Shown in pieces: positions 34,895-46,200 of a DNA stretch of 64,000 nucleotides. Made by a program: the position numbers and the translations under genes. This DNA is from Cantharellus purpuraceus. Lineage: Eukaryota; Basidiomycota; Agaricomycetes; Cantharellales; Hydnaceae. The stretch lies in assembly GCA_025174535.1 (NCBI GenBank), contig JALBUN010000018.1, forward strand, positions 815,001 through 879,000, given 5' to 3'. The notes under the pieces are model-generated. The model ran no database searches, was not told the origin of the DNA, and was given only the letters and a program-made list of their open reading frames with translations. Every line of letters starts with the position of its first letter. The first letter of the stretch is position 1.

Positions 34895-36310
34895 ATCATA
34901 GATGCTTGTTCAGAATCATGTCATTATATACTATTCTGATGTATATGAGATTGTTAATGGGTGTCTTAGTTTACACCATTGCACAGAACTTAACCAAGTG
35001 TATTGGTTGGGTGATGTGCTGTACAGTGTGGTAGTTACTAAGTTCTTTTTTCTATATGTGGACCCACATGTGTACTTAGGTCCACTGGCTTACATAATAA
35101 CTATACATATGATATCTATCAAGAAGACAGCATTCCTTAATGAAATGCTGCATACATTAATTATAACTATCTAGCTATATACTATAGTAAGTAAGTACCT
35201 TGGGTACTTAGAGATATACATCAGAATTTCAATAATACATAAAGCCAGGGAGTTACAATTTGGATATCTTAAAAGATTTCAGATATGTGAAATTTTCATA
35301 AACATAAACATATATTTCATATTTTAATAAACTTTAAAAGATAAGATATTTGGTTGAGATGAACATAACTGTTTATATGAATATAATAGGAATGCATGTA
35401 TTAATATAATTGGTATTATATAGGATATTTAGATATACAAATACCAGGTGAGGATTAAAGAGAGTTTAAATTATGTTACAAGTATTGTATAAGAAAGAAT
35501 CAATGATATTTGGATGTTCCCTCAACAGAGTTGCCACCACTAAATAGGGGAAAAAAGAATTATTTTTGAGAATTATGCCAAAATATCAAAATATGTTTTA
35601 AATGCTTGTTCAGAAATACATCAAATATGTATATACAATATATTTTCCTCAAATTTTACACAATCCACTTCAATTCAAACTTATTTTCATATTTCAACAT
35701 GATTCTCAAATTTTACACAATATACTAGATTAAAACATATTTTGATATTTTGGCATAATTCTCAAAAATAATTCTTTTTTTCCCTATTTAGTGGTGGCAA
35801 CTCTGTTGAGGGAACATCCAAATATCATTGATTCTTTCTTATACAATACTTGTAACATAATTTAAACTATCTTTAATCCCCACCTGGTATTTGTATATCT
35901 AAATAACCTATATAATACCAATTATATTAATACATACATTGCTGTTATATTCATATAAACAGTTATGTTCATCTCAACCAAATGTCTTTTAAAGTTTATT
36001 AAAATATAAAGTATATATTTATATTTATGAAAATTTCACACATCTGAAATCTTTTAAGATATCCAAATTGTAACTCCTGGCTTTATGTATCATTGAAATT
36101 CTGATGTATATCTCATATACGTCAGAATATTGTATACTAACATGATTCCAAACAAGTGTCTTAAGTATATTGTGTAAAATTTAGAATCATGTTGAAATAT
36201 GAAAATAAGTTTTAATCTAAGTGTATTGCATAAAATTTGAGGAAAATAGGTTGTATATACATATTTGATGTATTTCTGAACAAGTGTCATAGATGATGAT
36301 CACATGAGAG
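34895..36310. mobile_element. AT-rich fold-back element
   Basis: Strongly AT-rich. Inner arms 35211-35600 and 35731-36114 are reverse complements of about 385 bp. The 130-bp loop (35601-35730) itself has an inverted copy at about 36158-36289. The outer edge motif CTTGTTCAGAA (34907) recurs at 35604 and, inverted, at 36279. No transposase. Probably nested non-autonomous DNA elements. Confidence 0.7.
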
Positions 36311-36314
36311 GGGT

Positions 36315-36656
36315 TGTCAGGGTTCATATGACTCAGTTTCTATTTTTAGTACCTTTCTTATCACCCCTATCAGCACAGCCTGACAGGGTGCGCTCTCCTA
36401 TCTCTCCTCTATTGTTCCCCTATCTTGGTTCCCCTATTCCTTGCATCATCTAGTATAAAGACCTTGCCTGGTGCAGCACAGTTTCCTCAGCTTGATCTCT
36501 GAGGATATCCACTGTACCAGGTAAGTCCCATGTATTTATCAGTGACAAGTGTATAGACTGGGGATATCCACTGTATCAGCTGGCATTATCTCTTATCAGC
36601 TCTCATCTATTGAGTATCTTGTTGTTGTTGCCTCGTCATTCAGCGTAGCCCTCACA
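36315..36656 (+). repeat. LTR-2 solo copy b
   Basis: 342 bp with exact target duplication GGGGT (36310-36314 and 36657-36661). Contains the intron-like block 36521-36579 (GTAAGT...TATCAG). Confidence 0.92.
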
Positions 36657-37560
36657 GGGGTCTTGTCTTCTTCCTGCCCTGCTAGTAGCTTGTATGTAGG
36701 AGATCAGGTGAAATGCATGTTCATAAATGATGACAAATTTGACATGAGGATGGTCAACTCCCTGTGCAAAGGCAGTGGTAGCACAGAGGATGGGTGGCAT
36801 GCCTCTTTCCTAAAGGGCTAGGGAGGTCTGTTTGCTATTGGTGGCATCCCCAGGGTGCTTTGATGTCCTTGGAGAATCTTTGGGCAGTATTGATGTCTTT
36901 GAAAAACACAATCATATGCTCCTCTGCTTTCAGGATGCTCTGCTAGTGAAAAACCAGCCTGGTGGCTGCGGTGTTAAGTATGAGAGGGCATTTGATGCAG
37001 ATGGCATGATACCCTAACTCAGGATGATCTGTGGTGGCATGAATAATGTGCAGGTCTTTCACCAGCCTGGCCTGTCTAATGAATGTGGACTCCAGGTGAG
37101 AGGGTAAGGTCACAAACATGCATTGAATATGATGCACTTGACAGAAGATGGCCAACTGAGAGTAGGTAGTTATCCTATCTGGGTGAGTGGGCAGATACTC
37201 TTGGCACTCATTCATGACTGGCAGCACCCCACCTCATGCCTGCATAATGCACATGTTGTGCCACACCAGGGAGGGTTAAATCCCCTCACGGCAGAAGCTC
37301 CTCTGATGTTGGGAAGGTGAGCCAATGAGCCAAATATGGTAAAGTTTTTTCACCTTCTGTTGGACCATCAACACGTGCCCATTGAGCGATAACACTATTA
37401 CGCACATTAACACGTTGTAGACCTGGACCATTGTGGGCCAGTGGCACGTGACAGCCACATGTAGCACGCATCTTGAGTCATGACCCTCAGCTCCAGGTAC
37501 GTCTCTGTTGGCAGTCTTATAATGCTTGATCTCACATATACCCACACCAACAGCAGCCAA

Positions 37561-38153
37561 TCACTGGCGACAGGAAGAGCCAGGTGGAGAGGGCCTGTCT
37601 TAAGTAAGGGCAGGCAACTGTGCTGGTGAGCACTGGATCCTGGGGAAGATGTGCATGAAAAGTGGGCATGGGAGTAGTCTGGATCACCATGAAGAATGTG
37701 ATGTCTTTGTCAGATGGGAAGACTTTGACGTTTGTTCATGAGAAAGACTGATTTGTTACCATAAAGATGCCTGTTGCTGTCAGAGACAACAAACAATGTA
37801 AAGAATCATCCTAGAGTTCGGTGACACCTCAATCCAGTGACACTGTATTGAACCAAGCCGGATTTGGATATGGCTGCTTAGGAACCTAGCCATCGACATC
37901 CCTGAACCCCACTTCTCGTCACTTGTCAGTTCAAATTCCAATGCATGACAACCTTCCATATTCCATGCTCACATCTACAAACCGCATGGGTAAAAATTTA
38001 ACATCGCGTGGCGCTTAAGAGAAAGGAGAAAACTGGAAGGCAAGCTCTGGATGGTGCTAAGGCATAATAGATAAGGGACAAAGGCAACCTGCTTGTATGC
38101 AGGAGCAGGTTGGATATAAGCATCACAGCTGGTAGATGGGTAAAGCAGAGTAA
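37561..38153. other. Intergenic stretch
   Basis: No coding or repeat signal recognised. It includes the 3' flank of the G-alpha gene. Confidence 0.5.
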
Positions 38154-39737
38154 CTACAGCAGGTTGCATTCTTGCAGATGGATGTCCTGGATGGCGGACA
38201 GCATGGCTGTAGGGGAGGAAGAAGTGACGTCAGCTATGTTCCACAACAAAGTCTTAATGAAACATGGATCCCATCAATCAACACACATTTTATCTGTTGA
38301 GTGTCCATGGCACAAGTGAAGTGGGCATAGATTTGTCTGCTCACCGCGCTTTGAATCAGGCTCATAAAGCGCTGCAACAAGTAGGCGCAGGCTGCATCAT
38401 AGTTATCGCCTCTGCAGCGTCAAATGTCAGGAACCTGCAACGCCATAAAGTGAAGATTTATGGATTATTTACCCGGAGTAATCTGGGAAGTAATCACCCA
38501 GAGGTGAATATGCCAGCTTCTCTGCAAAAAGATCAATCTTGTTTAGGAAAAGAATGATGCTTGTCTTGACAAACCATCGCGAATTGCAAATGGCTTCAAA
38601 CAGTGTCAGTGCCTCTTGCATGTGATTCTATGCAGGGAACATCCTTTAGCAGCCATTGGAAATCAACACAATGCTTGCCCTGCTCTCATCCTCATATAGC
38701 ATCAGATCATATTCGCTAAGGGACACGATGAACACAGGTGCCATCACGTTCTCAAAGTACTGAATCCACTTCCTCCACTCAGACTGATGTCCACCCACAT
38801 TGAAAACTCTGTAAGTTAGCTTGCCAACCTATAGCAGCGGCAGACAGGAGCATGATGGGCAACTGCATTTGTAATGTAAGAACACGTACTCGAAACTTGG
38901 TCTCTGTGATTCCTGTGGTTTTAATGAGCGATGGAAGGATGTCTTGGTTGGTGGGAAGGTATCCAGGGGCACTCATTTGGTCGATGGGGTTGAAGTAATA
39001 TGTTGCAGAGGCGTTCAGCTAGCAAAGAGGGGTGATTAATGAAGGTACAAGGGTAAGATGGCGAAATGAGGGAGATGATGACACGATCCATCTCAGGCAC
39101 CATCTCATTCGCACAGGCTCATGGGGAAGCATACCTGGAATTCTCTGGACCTGCGGATGGCTTCTATCACACCAGGGTCCCTCCAAAGGCTATGGAGGGC
39201 GTTGGTGACATAGTGGGGAAGAGAATCACCTAAGAAAAGAAAGGATAGACTGTGCTGAGCAAGTGGGATGTAAATACATGAGCGCAACCGAGCGCACCTT
39301 CCATTTGAGCTGGCAGGGCCATAACACAGGCTCTCCAGTGGTCATTGAATGGGTGAAGGGACAAATCCAGCGTCGGCATGGCCTCTAGAATAGCACTAGC
39401 ATAAGAGGGGTTGGTGAGTGCTTCAAAGGGCAGGAGCAGGGATGTACCACATGCTTTGAATGGTATTCCTGAAGATGATGCCCTTGTACGCATCCCACTC
39501 TGCATCCTTGAATCCACCATGGTGAATGGATTTCATCTGCTTGAGAACGGTGGATTTGCCTGACTCGCCGGTGCCAAGGAGGAGCATCTTGATTTCGTTC
39601 TTCTTTGCCATTGCTTGGAGCTGGCACTCGATCCCGTCATTCCCTAGTGCGAGTTAGCATGAAAATCAGGGAGAACGACGGATGGACTGACGGGCTTTGG
39701 CCTGGTGGTGGATGCCATGAGACTGTGTGCAACCCAT
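38154..39737 (-). CDS. Heterotrimeric G-protein alpha subunit, catalytically altered
   Basis: Nine exons: 39692-39737, 39448-39643, 39298-39395, 39135-39229, 38890-39018, 38679-38828, 38473-38627, 38287-38411 and 38154-38206. They sum to 1047 nt, 348 residues, the normal family size. MGCTQS gives N-myristoylation (G2) and palmitoylation (C3) sites. The P-loop GTGESGKS, the NKID nucleotide-specificity motif ([12 protein letters not shown]) and the TCA(T) loop (as TCAM) are present. The C-terminus is LQECNLL, which contacts receptors. Switch I reads [11 protein letters not shown], so the hydrolysis-essential Arg is Leu. Switch II reads [10 protein letters not shown], so D is N, the catalytic Gln is His and Arg is Trp. 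All introns are GT-AG except intron 6 (38628-38678, GC-AG). G-alpha relays receptor signals at the plasma membrane. Loss of GTPase or impaired switching is inference. Confidence 0.93.
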
Positions 39738-39782
39738 TGTGAAGAAGAGACAAGAAAGACGACCAGTTGGAGAGGTGGGTAG

Positions 39783-40085
39783 TCTCAGGGTTCAAATAAG
39801 TCATATTCTATTTTTAGTATTTTCTCTTGACACCCCTATCAGCGCAGCCTGTCAGGGTGCGTCTCCCCTATTTCATTGCCCCTATCACTTCCCCTATCTT
39901 TCCTCCCCTATCTTGGTTCTCCTATCCGTCTCCATCATTTAGTATAAAGACTCGCCTTGGTGCAGTGTGATCCCCTCAGCTTGATCTCTGAGGATATCCA
40001 CTGTACCAGCTGGCATTATTTCTTATCGGCTCTCACTTATTGAGTATCTTGTTGTTGTGGCCTCGTCATCAGTGTCGCCCTCACA
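39783..40085 (+). repeat. LTR-2 copy c, 5' LTR of Gypsy-2
   Basis: 303 bp, same ends as the other LTR-2 copies except TCTCAGGG for TGTCAGGG. It lacks exactly the 59-bp intron-like block. A gypsy gag follows in the same orientation, so this is an element's 5' LTR. It begins 45 bp from the divergent G-alpha start codon. Confidence 0.85.
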
Positions 40086-40153
40086 GAAGATCAAGCTCAT
40101 AAGACGACCCCACACCTCATAACACTTTCCCTATTAACTACTTCACCGATACC

Positions 40154-40773
40154 ATGACCGATCAGCTCCCTGAAGCCTATTGGGACACTCTAGGTGAAAG
40201 TGGTGGCTTTCTGCGAGTGTTGTTCAACACCCAGGTGCAGCAGCTCCAGCAGCTGCAACTCCAGAACCAGCACCTCCAAAGCCAGTTCGCCAATGTCCAG
40301 AACAACCTAGCAGATGCTGCCACTGCTGCCACCATCGCTGCAGCACAGACCATCTCTCAGACCACCTCATTTCCCACACCTTCTCCTACATCGTCATCCG
40401 TTCGCCCAATAAGGGCAGCTGAACCAGCCAAATTCAATGGAGATCGTGCAGAGACGGAAGGTTTCATTCGCTCTATCAGGCTTGCCATTGCAGTCCAGCC
40501 TACATCTTTCCCAGATGAGCGGACCAAGATCCTCTATGCCCTCTCTTTTATGACAGGAGGTTCTGCTGAAGTATGGGCGCACAATGAGACACAGGCAGTC
40601 ATTGACAGGACCTCACCGCTCTCCACCTTGGAGGAATTCATTAAGCAGGTGGAGAACGCTTTTGGGGACCCTGACCGCTCTCGAACAGCACAAACAAAGC
40701 TACACGATCTTAGGATGACACCTGGCATGTCAGCGGATGAATACACGGCACAGTTTGAGACACTAGCAGGAAG
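40154..40773 (+). pseudogene. gag: Gypsy-2 gag, truncated
   Basis: Open from Met 40154 (MTDQLPEAYWDTLGES). A Gln/Leu-rich coiled coil (about residues 25-60) is followed by a retrotransposon Gag capsid domain (FNGDRAETEGFIRSI, AQTKLHDLRM, SADEYTAQFETLAG). The sequence runs into LTR-3 after about 205 residues, so the rest of gag and pol are missing. Confidence 0.88.
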
Positions 40774-42205
40774 TGTTTTGGAACCCGCAAAATTATGGTG
40801 TTAGGGCAAACTCTAAATCACCACAATTCCGTGAATGAACAGCTGAGAAGAATATCAAACCCTGCTGCAGCACAACTCCAGAAACAATTTAACGTTTGTA
40901 CTTTGGTTACAATCCTTTGTATTGGTCAATGCAGACTATACGCAGAAAGGTAATACGTTTCTTAGCAGCAAGAAATGAATAAGACTTCCAGAGTCTAGAG
41001 TTCACGGACGCTTAGGGGTCCAGATATTCCAAAAAGAGGGGAATGCACTTAGAGGCTAAAGGAAGTAGGTGGATGAATCCAACCGTCCAACCAGTGGCAC
41101 TCAGAAGCGGGTAACAGCAATGTGTGAAGTAGTCTAGCAACTGCTTCACACAAGTTCAAGCTTCTAATGCTCTGCAAAGGCAGTACACACTAGTTACTTA
41201 AACAAGAGCACTAATGGCAGGACTATCGACAGACAATCTCACCCTGTAGATTCGTAGTCACGTGAGGCAGATACTACACTCACGCCCAAAGCAGGAATAT
41301 CACTACTTTGAGTGCAATCAAGTACAGTTACACAACTGTAAAAGATCCTTGAACTGGTAATCAACAGTTACTGAGATAGAGGATGACACTGTATGTCACT
41401 CTAGTCACACTGGTGTGCAGAAGATGGGTAGAATATGATGATATGTTATTCTTTCAGAGGCAGAATGGCCTCCTTATATATTGTATTTACAGGGGCTGAC
41501 TAATGCTTCTGGAATATTCTACCTATTAATAGATGGAAACTACTGGAAGGTTGTGGAAGGTGGAAGAAAGGGGTAGAATATTCCAAGGCAATCACAGGAT
41601 CTGATCACAGCACTAACACTGATCAGGAGCTGAATAATGGTTCTGGAAAGTTCTATCTAATAATAGAGGGAAACAGCTAGAATGTTATGGAAAGGGGTAG
41701 AATATTCCAAGGCAATCACCTGATTTGATCACCCATCAGCTGATCTGATCCCTGAACTAGGCACTGATCAGGCAAAAAGAAGGGTGTCCACCCTGTTTTC
41801 TGCACTGGTTTGGACAGCCATGGATAGCCACATGTCATGTGATGATCTGCATGGAAAATAGTGCCCTGAGAGGCTGTGGTTGTCAAGTTAGAGAATATTT
41901 ATTGATCAGAGACATCTGAGCTTGAATTCAGGCCAAATGCCTGGTCCAAAAGGGGAGAGGCGGCTGTGTGAAGGTTTGTGGGCGCCTATGGGTCCACAAC
42001 TGTAGCACAGCAGAAATAAATGATTCTGAGCCGAGTTCTGCATGGAATATTCCCAAAAAAATATGGAAAAATAGAGAATATTTGAATAAGTCCATTCCAG
42101 GTACAGGCATCAAATATATGCTGATATTTAGGAATGGAAAAGCAAAGAATAGCACATTGGTGCTGCATAAATGGAATTTGATAGGGAAAAGGTGGTTCCC
42201 ATACA
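40774..42205 (-). repeat. LTR-3 copy A
   Basis: 1432 bp. In plus orientation it begins TGTTTTGGAACC and ends GGTTCCCATACA, giving imperfect terminal inverted repeats. Its outer thirds match 61150-62554 inverted, while the middle differs. The left flank is Gypsy-2 gag and the right flank is copia gag, with no target duplication. Confidence 0.75.
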
Positions 42206-42335
42206 ACTGTGGCCAGGTGCCAACTGTGAGTATGCCAACTGTCTTTTCAGTAAGTCTAATATTGGTCATATTGGGCTTGTGCAAGAGTTCAATGTGATCT
42301 TAAAGCATGGATGGGTGCCCATAACCTGTTAAAAT
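42206..42335 (-). pseudogene. Copia-2-type leader and gag start, fragment
   Basis: Encodes NIRLTEKTVGILTVGTWPQ, paralogous to the Gag start of Copia-2 (47430-47330). It is cut by LTR-3 copy A. Its own LTR-like sequence follows at about 42336. Confidence 0.7.
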
Positions 42336-43022
42336 CTAGACAGGTAATCTACAGTCAAATATAAGTGTGTGTTATGATTGGAAAATATATCATGAGCTCC
42401 TCACCTCAGTGTGCATATTAAACACAACTGAGGGAGGGTGACAGCTGTGACCTGCTTATATAAGGGCACAGCTGTGGAAATGGATTATACTGAATGTAAT
42501 AATAAAGTGATTAGCATTGATGGGTTATGTGAGGGCGACGCTGATGATGAGGCCACAACAACAAGATACTCAATAAGTGAGAGCTGATAAGAAATAATGC
42601 CAGCTGGTACAGCGGATATCCTCAGTCTATACAGCTGTTTCTGATAAATACATGGGACTTACCTGGTACAGCGGATATCCTCAGAGATCAAGCTGAGGGG
42701 ATCACACTGCACCAAGGCGAGTCTTTATACTAAATGATGGAGACGGATAGGAGAACCAAGATAGGGGAGGAAGGATAGGGGAAGTGATGGGGCAATGAAA
42801 CAGGGGAGATGCACCCTGACAGGCTGCGCTGATAGGGGTGTCAAGAGAAAATACTAAAAATAGAATATGACTTATTTGAACCCTGACAGGTTACCATGTG
42901 GATCAGCTTAGGATCCAGCAGGATGGCAGCCATATGAGGCAAGACACAGCATGTTGTGGGTGGGAGTGGATGTGTTCTATGCTATCATGTTCTCACGGCC
43001 TACTAATAATTATTATATGGTC
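42336..43022. other. Old copia LTR-like sequence split by a solo LTR
   Basis: 42336-42527 and 42889-43022 flank LTR-2 copy d. The first part carries TATATAAGG-like promoter sequence (inverted TTATATAAGG near 42456) and adjoins a copia leader, suggesting a decayed copia LTR. No gene. Confidence 0.4.
42528..42888 (-). repeat. LTR-2 solo copy d
   Basis: 361 bp with exact target duplication GGTTA (42523-42527 and 42889-42893). Contains the 59-bp intron-like block (42604-42662). Without it, the length equals copy c within one base. Confidence 0.92.
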
Positions 43023-43027
43023 CGGCA

Positions 43028-43234
43028 TATTGAAGTCTGATAATGATCAAGACTCAGCCCATATATTGTGAATATGGCTGAGGGAGAACAAGCAACCACA
43101 GATGTGTTATATATGTCTGTGGTGGTGAAAATTTTAAGCGTATATGTAATGTATTGAGGCTTGAAATGCGGCAGTAATGTGCATGATATGCTGTGATGTG
43201 TCAACGACATGTGCACACTTCACATACTCCAATA
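43028..43234 (-). repeat. Copia-2 3' LTR
   Basis: 207 bp. It lacks an internal 60-bp block present in the 5' LTR, near position 43058. Confidence 0.9.
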
Positions 43235-43264
43235 CCCTCCCTCACTGTGGTGTTGTTGGACGGC

Positions 43265-46200
43265 TCAGTGTTCAGAGTGTCGTTTGATGGCATTATATTG
43301 GAAATGTACGTCCTTGTCCTCAACATGTTCACGTGTGTAATGGTATTGCACATCAATGTGTTTAGATCGCACATGGAACATGGGGTCTTTTGTCAAGGAG
43401 ATTGAACCTGTGTTATCACCGTATATTGTAGTCATATCTTGCTTTTGGCCCAAGGTACCCAATAGTCGATGCAGCCACATGGCTTCTTTCGTCGCGTGGC
43501 AACTGGCCACATACTCCACCTCACAGCTCGACATAGTGACTATAGCTTGTTGTTTTGAACTCCAAGAAATTGCTCCATATCCCAGTGTGAATACGTATCC
43601 TGAGGTGGATTGGCGAGTATTGGTACATCCAGCATAATCTGAGTCGGTGTATCCACGAAGAATGACTCCCCCTTTTCCACCCAGGACAAGAATGTGGTTT
43701 CGAGTATGTTTCAAGTACTGTAGGACGTGCTGCAGGGCTGTCCAGTGAGCTTGACCGGGATTTGAGTTGAACTGACTCAATTTGTTTGTCGCATAGGTGA
43801 TATCTGGTTGGGCCGCCAGTGATATATACATCAGCGATCCAACACCCACCATGTATGGCACCTTTGTCATGCACGTCCGTTCAGTGTCTGATGTGGGGGA
43901 CATTGATCTTGACAGAACTACATTTGGGTCAAGGGGGGTGGAGACGTCATAGCTGTTTTCCATCCCAAAATATTGTATGATTGTGTCAATGAAGGCCCCT
44001 TGGGAGAACAATATGGTGCGAGCTTCGCAGTCCCGAGTTATGGCCATACCAAGGAACCATTGATATCACCCATGTCGACTACATCAATGATCTCACGTAA
44101 GTCTTCAAGAGTGGTAGACATCGTCCGTTGATTGCTTGTGGTGACGGCCATGTCATCAACATGTATTGTAACCATAGCATCACCTGACTTGCATCACTTG
44201 ACAAATACACTGTGATCAACACTTGCTTGGGTGAATCCCACCCTGATCATTTCATTGCATAACCATTCATACCAGCAGTGTCCCACCTGTCGCAGGCCAT
44301 ATAGTGACTTGTGTAGTTGGCATACCCAGTCCTCCTTTCCGACCTCCTTCCTGCCATCCGGTTGCTCCATATAAATTTCTTCGGTAAGGTCCCCATGCAG
44401 GAATGTGGTCTTGACATCAAACTGATGTATTTCCCAGTCTAGGGAAGCTGCAATTCCAAGGACTGCATGCACTGATTCCAATCTGGCAACAGGAGCAAAC
44501 GTGTCTGTGTAATCAACTCCTTCCACTTGTGAGTATCCTTTCACCACTACTCCCACTTTACACCTAGATACTTCATTGTTCTCATCTTGTTTTCATAGGA
44601 ATATGGTGCGACTTCCTATGATCTTGTGACCTTTTGGTATGCTGGAGCAAGGTACCAATGTCCACACGTTATGGTGATGAATTGAGCCCATCTCATCATC
44701 ATAGCTTTCATCCCATTGTGGGCCATTGTATGACTCCATGGCCTGTTTATAGGTATGAGGATCATCTTGTGCCATGCCAAGTATCTCATTCATGGATTCA
44801 GTGTCAAATAGTGGGTGTAGGTGATCTAAGTTTGTGGACTGTTGATCTGAGAGTTCCCTAATTTCACGTTTGGCTTGATGAGTGATTCGTGAGGCAGTCC
44901 ACACATAGCAGCTCCTGCCGCTGACATCTTCTTAGCTTGAGCAGATCAGCGTGGGAGGGTTACTGAGGGTGTCACATCTGTGGGTGTGCTGTCACCCAAT
45001 TGATCCGCCATTGTGTCACCTGTGGGTTCAGGGGGATCACCTGGCATGTCATCTATTGGTTGAGATTCCTCCATTTCATCAGGAGACTCCATGGCATTGT
45101 GTGTGATAGTGGGTTGTGGTTCAAGGTTGTCAGGTGGGTTCTGTTCATCTACTCCTACTTCAACACCAGGACAGTAGGGGCGTGACTTTGCATCCTGCGA
45201 TTCAATGAATGTTACATGTCTGGAGATCATAATTTGTCCCATAGGTGGGTAGTAGCACCTGTATGCTTTTGAGTGGTCTGAATAACCAATCAGAATTCCT
45301 TCGACTGATTGGGCATATATTTTTGGGCAGTGATCAGGCTTCGCAAGGATGAATGCTCTACATCTGATCTCTCTCAGATGCAAAACATCAGGTTTAGTAC
45401 CATAGTATGCCTCATAAGGTGTGACATTCTTGAGTGTTTGAGTGGGAGTGTGGTCTTTAATGTACATGCAGGTTTTGATGCATTCTCCCCAGAGTTTAGG
45501 GGGAAATCCATTGTCTGACATTATTGCCCAAGCTTGATTAAAAAGGGTTCAGTGTACTCTTTCCACCTTCCCATTTTGCACCGAGGAGTATGGAGCCATC
45601 GTCTGATGTTTGATACCATAATCCTTCAAGTATTTTTTAAATTCTTTTGACGTATATTCTCCTCTGTTGTCCATTCTGAACACATTGATGGTGAGCTGGG
45701 TTTCATGTTCGACAAGAGCCTTCCACTGCTTAAAATATTTGAATGCTTCCCCCTTCTGTTTGAGGATGTATACCCAGGTTTTTTGGGAATAGTCATCTAT
45801 AAAATTTAGCATGTATAGCTTGCCATGTGATGTGTGCACATCTTCCAGACCTGTAATGTCCGAAAATATTTTATCCAGTACCCTCTTCGCCCTCCCTCCC
45901 TCCCACATCTTTGACACTGGCGTTCTTGTCTGTTTGCCAAGGATACAGTGGTCACATGTTTGCAGGAATTCAGAGAGGTTGGTGGGCATACCTGAAGCGA
46001 GGTGGTTTTTGGCCATGTATATGATTGAGTCATAGTTGACGTGACCAAGTTGCTGATGCCATGTCTCCAGGGTTGGTGCAGCACAAGTGAGGAGGAAGTG
46101 TTCTCTTGTAGTACTTTCTGTCAGATGGTATAGGCCTGCACCACACCTAGCGCCCTGTACAATGGTCTTGGGTCCTCACAAGATGGAGCATTTGTTTGCA

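Larger units (their letters stand above)
33125..37560 (-). pseudogene. RecQ-like DEAD/DEAH helicase gene, shredded
   Basis: The helicase core is readable at 37227-36660 on the minus strand: motif III-like TLPSHLESTF, then MIVFFKDINTAQRF, then motifs V-VI (TTAFAQGVDHPHVKFVI followed by QATSRAGRR). This is the layout of RecQ helicases and closest to the telomere-linked/transposon-borne RecQ group of fungi. A Cys/His-rich segment at 33925-33125 (CPQCFASRGALKSH, YCYFCGFPQDH), a likely C-terminal zinc-binding part, lies downstream on the same strand. Between them sit LTR-4, a fold-back element and a solo LTR. Several stops and frame breaks occur in the core. Joining the two parts into one gene is inference. 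Confidence 0.6.

Noticed and set aside
30396..36310. CRISPR-like or tRNA structures among the hairpins
   Set aside because: No regularly spaced short repeats and no cloverleaf. The organism is eukaryotic, and the hairpins fit fold-back or MITE elements.
39390..39450. Apparent frameshift in the G-alpha gene after the QSM motif
   Set aside because: A 52-nt GT-AG intron (39396-39447) restores the family sequence exactly, so it is not a lesion.
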